A stretch of DNA of 64,000 nt from Aphrophora alni (lineage: Eukaryota > Arthropoda > Insecta > Hemiptera > Aphrophoridae). Positions 1 to 11,096 of this stretch are shown here, piece by piece; position 1 is the first letter of the stretch, and every line of letters begins with the position of its first letter. Location: assembly GCA_963513935.1 (NCBI GenBank), contig OY740771.1, positions 9,639,138 through 9,703,137 of the forward strand. The letters are read 5' to 3'. The notes under the pieces were generated by a model. It was given only the letters and a program-made list of their open reading frames with translations. It was not told where the DNA came from and made no database searches. The translations under genes and the position numbers were made by a program.

Positions 1-690
1 CTGTCATATATCCGTTCAGTGGAGGGTCACTCTTCGTATCGTTTGATAACGCTTCGTCTAAAGTGGTTTCATAAAGTCCTTCGTCTAAACTTTGTCGGAG
101 AGAACATTTCGCACACTAAAAATCGTTCTATCGCAATAAATTAGGTACCATTGTAAAGCCAACGTTCATTGTAAAAACGTGCATATATCCGTTCAGTGGA
201 GGGTCACTCTTCGTATCGTTTGATAACGCTTCGTCTAAAGTGGTTTCAAAAAGTCCTTCGTCTAAACTTTGTCGGAGAGAACATTTCGCACACTAAAAAT
301 CGTTCTATCGCAATAAATTAGGTACCATTGTAAAGCCAACGTTCATTGTAAAAACGTGCATATATCCGTTCAGTGGAGGGTCACTCTTCGTATCGTTTGA
401 TAACGCTTCGTCTAAAGTGGTTTCAAAAAGTCCTTCGTCTAAACTTTGTCGGAGAGAACATTTCGCACACTAAAAATCGTCCTATCGCAATAAATTAGGT
501 ACCATTGTAAAGCCAACGTTCATTGTAAAAACGTGCATATATCCGTTCAGTGGAGGGTCACTCTTCGTATCGTTTGATAACGCTTCGTCTAAAGTGGTTT
601 CAAAAAGTCCTTCGTCTAAACTTTGTCGGAGAGAACATTTCGCACACTAAAAATTGTCCTATCGCAATAAATTAGGTACCATTGTAAAGC
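1..690. repeat. Tandem array, 177-bp monomer, about 3.9 copies
   Basis: The word TCCGTTCAGTGGAGGGTCAC recurs at 11, 188, 365 and 542, an exact 177-bp period. Copies are nearly identical, with a few substitutions such as ATCGTTCTATC versus ATCGTCCTATC. The array runs off the left edge of the window, so its true length is unknown. No reading frame spans it. Confidence 0.95.
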
Positions 691-961
691 TAACGTTCCA
701 AACTTTCATATTCATATAATTAAAAGTCCATAATATGTAATAAATCGCTAAACTTAGCGTGTCTAGCCGTTAGCGCATGAACGTCAGCATTTGTCGAAGC
801 AGACTACAAAATTCATCACTTTTTTGGAACTATCTTAATACTACAACTCCACATCGACACTATCTTAAAGTACTTTTCTTCCGCTTTCGTTCTATGCATT
901 CCAAATTAATTATCAACACTCTTATAGTTTGCTATGTACAGATATTCTGCTAGATTATTAC

Positions 962-1550
962 GGCGACGAAACTCAAGTGGCGCTACGACAACGATAGGTT
1001 AAATACCGATTAGTAATATTTCGAGTTTGGTAATAATTATTCTTATATGGTTTGAAACACGAAATTAAGGATTTTCTTTTGGTGTAATTTGGTGTGTCTT
1101 CTTTTGGTGTAATCTCAGGCGACGAAACTCAAGTGGCGCTGCGACAACGATAGGTTAAATACTGATTAGTAATATTTCGAGTATGGTAACAATTCTTATA
1201 TGGTTTGAAACACGAAATTAAGGATTTTCTTTTGGTGTAATTTGGTGTGTCTTCTTTTGGTGTAATCTCAGGCGACGAAACTCAAGTGGCGCTGCGACAA
1301 CGATAGGTTAAATACTGATTAGTAATATTTCGAGTATGGTAATAATTATTCTTATATGGTTTGAAACACGAAATTAAGGATTTTCTTTTGGTGTAATTTG
1401 GTGTGTCTTCTTTTGGTGTAATCTCAGGCGACGAAACTCAAGTGGCGCTGCGACAACGATAGGTTAAATACTGATTAGTAATATTTCGAGTATGGTAATA
1501 ATTCTTATATGGTTTGAAACACGAAATTCAGGATTTTCTTTTGGTGTAAT
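962..1550. repeat. Tandem array, 153-156-bp monomer, about 3.8 copies
   Basis: GGCGACGAAACTCAAGTGGC recurs at 962, 1118, 1271 and 1427. The unit-length differences come from a short indel in a TAATAATTATTC stretch. The monomer is unrelated to the 177-bp repeat about 270 bp upstream; the gap (691-961) shows nothing recognisable. Confidence 0.95.
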
Positions 1551-2300
1551 CGCAGTTTTACAGTGTTGCAATAATTTTGTTTGTATACTGTACATACAAA
1601 GTCGTACATTTGAAATTGAAATCTCCTTCACTTTGTGCTACCCTGCTTAGCCATTTTGTGAGATTTTCCAATGAAGATTTTCTAAATTGATATATTTTTT
1701 TTATTCACAACTACATTATAAGACTCTTATAGGAAATTGTTGTATGGTGTACGCGTTTTGGCTTCGGTTACTCAACATTTTGATTCCTGACTTACTAACT
1801 CTAACATTTTTATAAATTTTATTACATGATGAATTCTATTCACTTTTCTCTAAAAATTACATGTCGGGTTTTGGATAGGGTATCTATTTTTGGCGAACTT
1901 TAAAAAACTTGAAAAATCCACAAAAATGGTTTTTTAGGGATTTTGGAAGTCCTCTGGGCCTCAAAAAGTAGTTTTATGAATAATATATGCGTACCATTTG
2001 TATGTACAGTTATTACAGGCCAAACGAGTGGAAAGATTTTTGATCAAATTTGTTGGTATTTTTTAATATTTTAAAATTTATTTATTAACTTAAAATTTAG
2101 CAGGTAACTGACATAATTCCAAAAATTACTATTGTCTCTAAATTGGCGCTATTGATGTTAATCAAATTTTGTAAAAACATACTAAAGACCAAACCAAAAC
2201 GCCGTCCGTCCCATCTTCCGTAAAATACCGTAAATATAATTTTCCTTCTTATACGATTTACACTATTGACCGAAGGTACTTGGTAGAACTCCATTTTAAT
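1551..2300. other. No recognised feature
   Basis: AT-rich sequence without tandem structure, TIRs or convincing coding potential on either strand. Confidence 0.6.
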
Positions 2301-2574
2301 GAAAAAACAAACACAATATTTAGTAAATTCTACAATTTTATTGAGTCTTGCCGACCATTGTTTCGCCAGCAACGGCATTTACAAGGCAGTTTAAAGAAGC
2401 TCTTCTGACAACTAATACAAAAAAGATTTTCTTTTTGTATTATATTATATGTCAGGTTTCAATATCTTCCTTAGTCTTTGTTAAGCTGCCTTGTAAATGC
2501 CGTTGCTGGCGAAACAATGGTCGGCAAGACTCAATAAAATTGTAGAATTTACTAAATATTGTGTTTGTTTTTTC
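2301..2574. repeat. Perfect 89-bp inverted repeat (foldback) with 96-nt loop
   Basis: The left arm 2301-2389 and right arm 2486-2574 are exact reverse complements over 89 bases. The loop holds a smaller palindrome (AATACAAAAAAG near 2414 pairing with CTTTTTGTATT near 2431). The right arm ends where an R280 copy begins. It could be a young foldback transposon, a recent inverted duplication, or a hairpin-RNA source. No target-site duplication was identified. Confidence 0.9.
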
Positions 2575-2806
2575 CTTGTTGTTTAAAAACGGAAAAACTC
2601 ATTTAACATTGAAAAAAAGAAGAAAGAAGCATACAAGTCTTTATCCCATAGCCCTCGAATACTTTAATAGCTTCAAAGTTGGTAAAGAGAAAGAGTTTTT
2701 CAATACAGACCTGCTAGGAATTATTTAAGCAAAGGATGTAATTCAGAAAGTGTACATTCAGGTGTGGTACTTCGGGCTTGTCACAACCGTACTCACTATA
2801 ATACGA
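2575..2806 (-). repeat. R280 copy 1
   Basis: A diverged full-length copy. It starts with CTTGTTGTTTAAAAACGG, carries CCCTCGAATACT in the middle and ends near ACCGTACTCACTATAATA. Confidence 0.75.
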
Positions 2807-2808
<2 letters not shown>

Positions 2809-2852
<44 letters not shown>

Positions 2853-2872
2853 CTTTTTTTTTCTTTTTTTTT
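2809..2872. repeat. Poly-T tract
   Basis: About 60 T broken by two single C, immediately after the R280 copy. A lysine-rich open frame on the other strand is an artefact of this tract. Confidence 0.9.
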
Positions 2873-3337
2873 AATTCGACTCAACTGATGTGGTTTAAAT
2901 TTTGGTGAAATCTGATAAGTAATGACTTGAATCATCACTTTTTGGCTATGAAATATGAAGCTCAACCAAAAAACAGAGGTCATTTTTTTTTGCGGTTATC
3001 AAATTTTTACTATACTGTGTAAAATTTCCTGAAAAACCCCTGTTAACCAATCCTGTTGGCAGCTCATGCTCAGAATTTAACCTACTTGAAGATGTCGTGA
3101 TCTGTAATTTCCGGATTCAAGTGAACGTCTTTCCAGAGACATTAGTTGTTGGTTAATCTAAGAAACATTCCTTTCTGTTGATGGTTGACGTCATTGATAG
3201 CTTTGTTTTATCCTAATGGACTTTTATTATTCAATGAATTCGTTTTCAATATCCAGGTCACTATTGAATAAGACAAAGTTTCCTACCTTATTTTGTTTTC
3301 TCCGTAACGTGACCTCTTTTTGTTTTTGTTTTAACGC

Positions 3338-3364
3338 GTTTCGGAATTTTTATCCCATCGTCAG
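3338..3364 (-). ncRNA. Hammerhead-like core (CTGACGA ... GAAAC)
   Basis: On the minus strand CTGACGA is followed by one extra T, a GGGAT/ATTCC stem with an AAAA loop, then GAAAC and GCGTT. This matches the CUGANGA-helix II-GAAA layout of hammerhead ribozymes, except for the extra base before helix II. Similar cores occur at four other places in the window. Activity is unknown. Confidence 0.4.
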
Positions 3365-3956
3365 AAATCTTTACTTGCTCACTTGAGGTCGTCACTACAT
3401 TAAAATAAATTAACCCCAATACAACACAAATCATATTTATGGTCAGTTTATAGGTGACAATTTGAGTTGCCGTTCGGTAGCCAAATGGTGTGCAGGAAGA
3501 TGCTGCATGTGTGCAGCGAAACATGTAAAAGGCTACAATTCACAAAACAAATGTATTTATTAACATATAAGTAGCTCTAAGGCTAAGCAATGCATGTAAA
3601 TACCTAAGTGTAGGCATTTTCCCTTCCGTCAAATAACATACATCAGTAGTAGTTCGGGTCATCTAGATGTTATAGCTCAGGCTACACCTCATTGATGTAC
3701 TCTCGCTAGTCGCTACCCACGGCGGCGTTGAAACTAAAAACCAACTATAACTTTGAAACCTGTAAAGCGATTTTTATAAAACTTTCAATTTTAAATAACG
3801 TTTGAATTACCTATCAACTTTATTTATAAAATACGTGTTGTTGCTGAAAGAAATATACACGGGAAAGTTTAGATTTCCTCTAAATGGTAATCAAAACCTT
3901 TTTTTTAAAAGTGGGAAATTATTGAACATGTATTGAATAAAAACGTTATTTCTTAC
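3365..3956. other. No recognised feature
   Basis: Unique-looking sequence with scattered AT runs. Open frames are short and lack codon or splice support. Confidence 0.5.
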
Positions 3957-4053
3957 CAGATCCTCCAGCAGGGAACCGAGTTGTCGATCTAGTGGGAAGT
4001 CGATCGGATGAGACGCCACGGTAGAAAAGAAAATGGCATCAGCAGTTCTTGTT
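3957..4053 (-). CDS. Possible internal exon, unknown protein
   Basis: A minus-strand open stretch reads ...TADAIFFSTVASHPIDFPLD and RQLGSLLEDL, then meets a consensus donor: CTG at 3957, then GTAAGA into the intron. A plausible acceptor (CTCTCTACCCGTCTGTGCGAG) lies just upstream at about 4054, so the exon would be about 97 bp with a phase-0 donor. Base composition is more balanced than the flanks. I do not recognise the protein and see no partner exon. It may equally be a TE fragment. Confidence 0.25.
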
Positions 4054-4824
4054 CTCGCACAGACGGGTAGAGAGACATTGCGTTTGAAATATTTAAAAGA
4101 TGACAGTTTATTGTTTATCAAGGAATAAAATTTTTGTTTTTCATTTTCAGCACGAAATTACAATCACTTTTCGACAATATTTAACGTCTTTTTTCTGATT
4201 TAACAGGGAACGTAAATCATTGTGATTAATCTATATTAATAAATTAGTTTTACTATTTTTATAATAACCAGAGTTAACCGTTCAAATTTTCCTACGAGTA
4301 ACCGTTTAAACCCGTTAATTATGTTGTACTCAACCAATCAATCAATCAATCAGTGGGGGTGGGGAGAGCACTTCCGGTCCAGTAAAGTTTGGAATTTCAA
4401 ACAGGATAAAGTGGTTCTGTTTAGTGATAAATTTAAAGTCCATTAAGACTCTCACTTTAAGAAAAGCGAATAAATCAAAGAGATTAGGCGAAAGTATAAT
4501 AAGCTGTTTTGACCTTGACTTTTGACCCCCTACACTAATATTGACTCGTATCTTAAAATAGACGTAGCCAACAACTTTCTTTTAAAACATTTACATTAGG
4601 ATGTCCTGGGTGAGATTGTATAATGGTCAGGTGGGTGTTTGATGTTTAGATCAGACTAAGACAAATACAGTGTGCAACAAAATCATTGCACCAACTTTTT
4701 CACGTTGATAAAATCAAAAACAATATTCGTCGTCTACTCCTCAAAATTGCTCGTACTTTAATTTTTTTTTCTTTTCAAAAAACAAAACATGAAATTTACG
4801 ACTCCTTTGACTGCTTGTACCGTT
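4054..4824. other. No recognised feature apart from a short (AATC)n run
   Basis: Contains CAATCAATCAATCAATCAG near 4336-4352 and nothing else that I can assign. Confidence 0.5.
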
Positions 4825-4960
4825 AAAGTCGGAAGAGAACAAGAGTTGGTCAAGAGAGACCTGATGGGAAAGATGAAAAAGAGGGATCTAACCCAAGACT
4901 AAATGAAAAATGTATATATATTGTGATTGTCACATCTGTACTCATTATCAGTACTTGAGA
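4825..4960 (-). repeat. R280 copy 2 (partial)
   Basis: Carries TCGGAAGAGAACAAGAGTTG, GGGATCTAACCCAAGACTA and the end motif GTACTCATTATCAG. Confidence 0.85.
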
Positions 4961-4999
4961 AACAAAAAGTTTTTATACTTGTATGAACAAGACTCCAAG

Positions 5000-5215
5000 G
5001 GTCGGAGGTTGGGTTGTCCGTCAATGTGCATATGTGCGAGGATTACAGGGAAGTAGAGACCCATCTCCAACCGCCTTCTTTATTTGAACAAGATATAGTA
5101 TTAGTTGTGTACACTGTTAGTGTTTAAGTTTAAGTGATAAGTCACCAACTGATGAAGACTGTGGTATGTCGAAACGGTGTTATAGTGTTTTCTTCTACAA
5201 TTCAATAAAGCGTGG
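5000..5215 (+). mobile_element. Penelope-like fragment with hammerhead-like core
   Basis: CTGATGA (5149-5155) is followed by a GAC/GTC stem and GAAAC (5171-5175). A GTC at 5141 is placed where a hammerhead cleavage triplet would sit, although the intervening arm is only five bases. Upstream, CTTTATTTGAACAAGATATA recurs in diverged form at 24061-24080, so the whole block is repetitive. Penelope-like elements are known to carry hammerhead motifs, but no reverse transcriptase is visible here. Confidence 0.4.
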
Positions 5216-5962
5216 AAATTTATACAATAAATATGTCCCACAAAAAAATAAATAAATAAATAATTGGAAACGATTGTAATATTTTTGTAAAAGTTGTGGC
5301 GGAAAGCTACTAATCTTATAAGAAAAAACTATTTATATATTTGATTAGGGCTTAAGTCTCGAAAACGAAAAACAGTTGTTCTTTAATGGATTTTTATGTT
5401 TTTTTCGTTCTTCATTTGATAAAATAAAATAAATTGATGTTATAAGTAATAAACAAGATAAGATTAATTTAAAGATTTTGTACGTCTGCCATAAACTTGA
5501 GAACGGTTAAACAACTTACAAAACAATCGATATCATTTTTAACTATCGAACAGATATTTTTGCAACAAATGTTTTTGGTTTTTGTTGATGGGTGTACGAA
5601 AGAGTTATTTACACCATTTATTTAAAAAGATTCTTTGACTGTGAATAAGGAAGTGAAACTTCAAAGAGTCCTATTTACTATAATTAAGAAATCCTAATTA
5701 GTTGAGTATAAAAACGTTCCTTGTCCAGGAAGAACCTCTCAGACAGGCGCCTTTCTATATGTGCTAATTGTGACGCAAAGTAAAACAACGTTGTTGGTGG
5801 CGCCTCTTGCGAGCAAATCCTGCATAATGCAATACTACGTTCAATTATTTGTAACGGTACAGCGGAATAACTGTAGCAACGGTTGAGTTCAAGGTCGTTC
5901 TTCATTTGGTATTTTCTGACATACTTGGCGACATTTATCTGTCTAAATGTTTCCATATTGTT
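5216..5962. other. No recognised feature
   Basis: AT-rich. The longest frame (minus, 5684-5956) has a reasonable composition but no recognisable domain and no splice context. Confidence 0.5.
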
Positions 5963-6150
5963 GTTCTAGCTGGATCTACACTTTTTTTTTATTTAGTCTT
6001 AAATTAGATCCCAACTTTCCTATCAGTTCTTTCTTGACCAAATCTTGTTCTTTTTCGACACTTGTGCTATTAGAGTATTCAAGGGATAGAGGGTTTTATT
6101 TTATATACTTTTTTGTTAAAGGCGGTGATGACCGAAAGGTTTTTCTTCTT
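5963..6150 (+). repeat. R280 copy 3
   Basis: Begins CTAGCTGGATCTACAC, continues through TTAGATCCCAACTTTCCTATC and GCTATTAGAGTATTC, and ends in the GGCGGTGATGACCGAAAGG block. Confidence 0.85.
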
Positions 6151-6407
6151 TAACACCAAATTATCATGGTATACCATCAAAAGAAGCAATGAATCATAAT
6201 AATTTGTTGGTTATAAATTTTGGCGTTTCATTTGTCGAGTTGTTTTTAATTTTGATGGGTTGTTATTTTTATGTTGGCTAAAAACATTTTTATTTTCACA
6301 ATTTTTCTCTACTTAAAAAGAAAAAACACATTTAAAAGAAATCCTTATCTTTTAATATATTTGTTTAACCCTACCGATCCCAACACGTATACGTTATTAT
6401 ACAAAAT

Positions 6408-6860
6408 AACGGTGCAAAAACATTGCACAAACTTTCTCACTCACCCATCTCCAAAACCAAATAAAAACAAACCAAAAAATGGCGTTTCGGTAGTTGTAGA
6501 TCTATAAATAAAAACTAAACATACTTCTTTTGTACCATAAATGTGTCTGACGGCGGTCAAGGGGCAAGGTTCAATTTTGGTTGATTTTTTTTTTTTAGCA
6601 AATATTATTTCTTTATTGACAAAATTATTTTTCCTTGCTATTTTACAGGTTTTGCGTATTTTATATTAGTCCTATGATTGTTTCATCAATTTTTTAGTTT
6701 TTTTTACCGATAATTCAAAAGCCGGCATTATTGGAAAGAGGACAACAAATACGGTTTTATTTGAGTCCTTATAAGCTACAAATTTGATTAAAATCGTATC
6801 TTCTACACGAAAAAATAAATCCATCTCATTTGAACAAAATCGTTCCTCCAGTTTTCAAAA
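6408..6860 (-). repeat. RD copy (minus strand)
   Basis: The reverse complement gives GTGAGAAAGTTTGTGCAATG, the RD terminus. Further in, a diverged stretch follows, with ATTTGATTAAAATCG (6784) resembling motifs in other RD copies. The inner edge is uncertain. Confidence 0.5.
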
Positions 6861-7261
6861 TAAAATGTACAAATCTACATAGATTTCTCGTTGAATAGTT
6901 TTAGTTTTAAACAATAGAGAGGGAAAGACATACGTTGACATAACTGATTGCAATTTACTATTTTCGTTCCCGTACAAACGTTTTATCTAAACGGTGGCAC
7001 AGTTTGAAGGTTGTTTTTTCCCACGACCAGTTGACCTACTGACACGTTCAAGGTCATCGGTAATAACGGGCTTCAGTTAAATCCATTTGGCAAAATGTCA
7101 TCCAGACGAAATGGTTTGTTTTGTCTGCGACTGGCGTGTGAGTCATTGTACTTGCCTAAGGCAAGACGAGTCGATTCAATTCTATTCTATTAGATTAACA
7201 CGTGGATATAGTTTTGTATGTTTTAGAATACGTAAATTAACAATTTGGTTTGATTAGTAGT

Positions 7262-7350
7262 TATATTAAATAAACCCGCTTCGCTCGTTGGGGGATTTGT
7301 CCCAGAACCCCCTGGGGCCTCGCCTCAAACCCTCAATGGGAGGGGTTGGG
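7262..7350. other. GC-rich patch with CGCTTCGCTCG motif
   Basis: CCCGCTTCGCTCGTTGGGGG is followed by the C-rich block CCCAGAACCCCCTGGGGCC. It stands out from about 70% AT surroundings and shares the CTTCGCTCG word found at M-TIR ends. Confidence 0.5.
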
Positions 7351-7559
7351 ACGTTGGATCAAATTTGTAGATCAAAACTTAATAATTTTCACAATTGTTG
7401 TTTTACAATAGCTCTGTGCCCGATTTTTTTGGTTTCTTTACCTATAGCTCACGATCCGGTATTTTGAGTGAATCAATACGTCGATACTGACTTTTGTGTT
7501 GTTTTTTTTCTTATGGACAACTACCATTAATTTCAGTTTATTAAGTTGTGGGGAAAAAA

Positions 7560-7795
7560 TTTGAAAAAAAAAAGTTCCGAGATATGGTAAATGTATGCAC
7601 ACATTCCAAATTTTATTAAAATCTGTCCACCCGTTTGGTCTGAAATTGCATATTTTCTTGAAGTACCGATCCCACCTCTCTACGATGACAAATATTGTCA
7701 AAAATGTAATTTCGAACCTAGGCCACTTGAGAATATGTGATATTCGTATAGTTACGAAGGCCGCTTCACCTACACGAGCGTAACGAGTCAAGACA
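7560..7795 (+). mobile_element. M-TIR-related fragment
   Basis: CTCTACGATGACAAATATTG, TGTCAAAAATGTAATTTCG and the terminal CACGAGCGTAACGAGTC align with 54760-54905 on the same strand and 36610-36790 on the opposite strand. No coding capacity. The 117-aa minus-strand frame across it is a shadow of the repeat. Confidence 0.6.
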
Positions 7796-7850
7796 GTGGT
7801 GTATAGACTTTACAATTACGAAGTTCATAAAACCTGTCCAAAGACCCCTT

Positions 7851-8136
7851 GAGAGGAGGCTCCACTAGCCGGTCGGTGCCGTCTGCCGCCCATAAGAACA
7901 ATGCAATAGAATAATACCCATACATTCTTATTTTTAAAGATATAAATATAAATGAGGTATCAATAGAAAAGTATTGTACAGCTGAATGTGTTTTGTTGAA
8001 CCAAATTTAAAATATCTTTTTCTGTTTTACATGAAAACCAAAACAACATTTTTTTACTTTAGCAATTTTTTAAGAAAGTACCTATAAAGATACGAAGGAT
8101 TTTTCTCGCAGTTAACATAAAGCAGTTTGTTCTCTT

Positions 8137-8184
<48 letters not shown>

Positions 8185-8296
8185 ACGTAACTGGATGAAG
8201 AATGAAGGAAAAAATATGGGTATCAACGAGAGTACTGTATTTTGCATTAGTCTTATGGGCGGCAGACGGCATTTTTGTTATATGGAACCTCCTCTT
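7851..8296. mobile_element. TIR element (MITE-like), about 446 bp, with internal poly-A
   Basis: The ends are inverted: GAGAGGAGGCTCCA at 7851 against TGGAACCTCCTCTTA at 8283-8297, and GCCGTCTGCCGCCCATAAGA (7879-) against TCTTATGGGCGGCAGACGGC (8251-8270). ATAATACCCATACATTCTT also has a diverged partner near 8200. The interior has a run of about 43 A (8139-8181). TSD unclear; superfamily not assigned. Confidence 0.7.
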
Positions 8297-9577
8297 AATC
8301 TAGCAATATAATTTAACATTTCCTACAAGTCCCGAAATCAACTTTTCCGTATTTAGAATCTAGAGGATTTGCTTGTGTTTACATTGTATTGTGGCGCCCA
8401 TCAACTTGTATAAACGCTCCTTTTAATTTTACAAATTATTATTTTTTTTAAACACTGTATATACAAAGGGTAAAAAATTACCCAAAAAGGTTGGATACGT
8501 GCACACTTTAGCAGTCTCTTTAAGTGTCGACGAAGGAACGCTACAATAGCAAAGGCAAATCAAACAATAGAACTTTCGAAACTCTAGCAACGCATGCTCA
8601 GTGAAGGTGGGACCGCGCCGTATCTGTAATGACAGTAATCTATCGGATCGTAGACAATATGCAACACCTCATCTCATTACCGATTCGACGGTTTCTATTT
8701 CCCATTTCCATACGTACTGCATGATAATATGAGATTCTAAATATCTAGACCGCCGTGTCACTATACACTTTCCTAAATCAATACTTGAACTCCCATTTCT
8801 GTTATTTATCTCGCTGTTGACAGGTATCAAAACATAATATACAATATAAAAGTTAGGTTAGGTTTAAAATACAATTATAACAAAGTAAACAAACATACAG
8901 AGTGAGACAGAAATAAACATAACATAATAATAAGAATTAATTTTATGGAATCATAAAAACTACATTATCGTAATGTGGCTGTAAGGAATTCCTCGAGCAA
9001 ATGACGTTAGCTTACAGCAATTACTTTAAACTAACGTACCCGTGGCTTGAATCCGAACAATATTTTGTTATATATACTGTGGGATTTTTCAAAACTCCCC
9101 ACCCTAATTATTTTTTAAATCGATAAAGGTATTCGAGAAATGTTTATTGTGAATCTGTTTAGACATAGGAAGAGCTTAAAAAAACATTTGCACAAAACCG
9201 TCTCCTTCACCCTTAAACAACCCCAACTCCAAAACTTGAAATGAATACATATGGCTTGTGATATATCAAATTGAAGAACAGGTAAAATATGAGTTTTGGC
9301 GGTAATAAAAGAAAAATCGGGTTATGCGTTCGCTTGCTATTTTTAAAAATAATTTTTTTTTTGTGAAATTACACTAAACTCTTGATTTGAGGTAGGTACT
9401 GAAGAAATCCAAACGGGTTTGTAAACTGTACCAGAAAAGGTAAAACATCCCTTTCACCCCCAATCATCTCCAACTACAAATTTTGTCATCGGTACCTTTG
9501 GCTTTTGATGTTATCAAATTAAAGTGCATAAAAAACCATGAGTTTAGGTGGTAAACAATTTTAAGATCGTCTTATGA
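8297..9577. other. No recognised element
   Basis: Holds a tiny GTTAGGTTAGG (about 8850) and, at 9180-9540, two diverged blocks reading CTCCTTCACCC...CCAACTCC and CCCTTTCACCC...CTCCAACT. These may be relics of an old tandem or RD-type repeat. Confidence 0.45.
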
Positions 9578-10475
9578 GATCATCAAATATGATTTGAAAT
9601 GTAATTTTGGTAGAATTGTACAAAAACTACATAAACCAAACAGTTCATTACAGTATCTTTAAAAATGAAACAAAACTAGTAATAATGAGAGGTGTTATCT
9701 TAACAAAAATCTCGAGAGATGTTCAAAATATTTACTATAACAATTTAAAATCAGCCTTTGAGTTCATCAAATATGATTTGAAATGTAATTTTGGTAGAAT
9801 TGTACAAAAACTACATAAACCAAACAGTTCATTACAGTATCTTTAAAAAATGAAACAAAACTAGTAATAATAAGAGGTGTTATCTTAACAAAAATCTCGA
9901 GAAATGTTCAAAATATTTACTATAACAATTTAAAATCAGCCTTTGAGTTCATCAAATATGATTTGAAATGTAATTTTGGTAGAATTGTACAAAAACTACA
10001 TAAACCAAACAATTCATTACAGTATCTTTAAAAATGAAACAAAACTAGTAATAATAAGAGGTGTTATCTTAACAAAAATCTCGAGAGATGTTCAAAATAT
10101 TTACTATAACAATTTAAAATCAGCCTTTGAGTTCATCAAATATGATTTGAAATGTAATTTTGGTAGAATTGTACAAAAACTACATAAAACAAACAGTTCA
10201 TTACAGTATCTTTAAAAATGAAACAAAACTAGTAATAATAAGAGGTGTTATCTTAACAAAAATCTCGAGAGATGTTCAAAATATTTACTATAACAATTTA
10301 AAATCAGCCTTTGAGTTCATCAAATATGATTTGAACTGTAATTTTGGTAGAATTGTACAAAAACTACATAAACTAACCTGTTCGTACAGTATCTTTAAAA
10401 AATGAAACAAAACTAGTAATAATAAGAGGTGTTATCTTAACAAAAATCACGAGAGATTTGATGTTCAAAATCTTT
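9578..10475. repeat. Tandem array, 184-185-bp monomer, about 4.8 copies
   Basis: GTAATTTTGGTAGAATTGTAC recurs near 9601, 9785, 9970, 10154 and 10338 (spacing 184 or 185). Copies are over 95% alike; the last is more diverged. Each copy contains an 80-codon frame, but the unit is not a multiple of three and the frames break at every junction, so they are not genes. Confidence 0.95.
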
Positions 10476-11096
10476 ATTATTTCTCTCCAAACAATAAAAC
10501 TAACCTAATGGATTTTAATATACATCAGATTTCTTTTAAATTAGTAACCTTGTAAGATCACACATTACTAGAGGAGGTAATTTTTTATAAATAATTACCG
10601 GTTGTAATGATAGTAAATTCATTGCTTAACGTATATAATTAATTAGCTGTTTAAAATACTGTAAGAATTTTAATTTTCTAATTTAAAAAATAATGAAATT
10701 CATATTGAATGATTATTCTCATGCGAGTGAACTCCCCTGTAAATATCATCCGACAACAAAGGTTTAATCGCTTTGAGGCTTTAATATGACAAAAGAACTC
10801 GACTTTAGAACAGTAGCAAGAGCAAGGTTTATAATAGCTGGAAGCTGGATGACTCAGACTCTTGCAGTCTTTTATAGTCTATTATAAACACGTAGGAGTG
10901 GAATTAAAGAAAGGAAATTACCAAATCTATTGTATGTCCGTTATTTTAACCCTTAGAGCATTATATTGTTTTTATTTTCTAATGACGTATTAAAGTGTAA
11001 ATGAGTCGAATAATATATATAGAATTTTTTCGTATAAATATCAGTTACGAACAGTGGCGATAGATTTTAAAACGCGATACAATGTACGCTTCTTAC
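10476..11096. other. No recognised feature; left flank of the hAT element
   Basis: AT-rich. The last eight bases (CTTCTTAC, 11089-11096) are the left copy of the hAT target-site duplication. Confidence 0.6.

Noticed and set aside
2714..2983. Lysine-rich minus-strand frame
   Set aside because: Created by the poly-T tract.
7438..7791. 117-codon minus-strand frame
   Set aside because: Runs antisense over an M-TIR-related fragment; no motif, and the related copies are not open.
8054..8272. Phenylalanine-rich minus-strand frame
   Set aside because: Created by the internal poly-A run of the TIR element.
9607..10405. Three similar open frames of 79-81 codons
   Set aside because: They are the same stretch of the 184-bp monomer read once per copy; frames do not continue through junctions.
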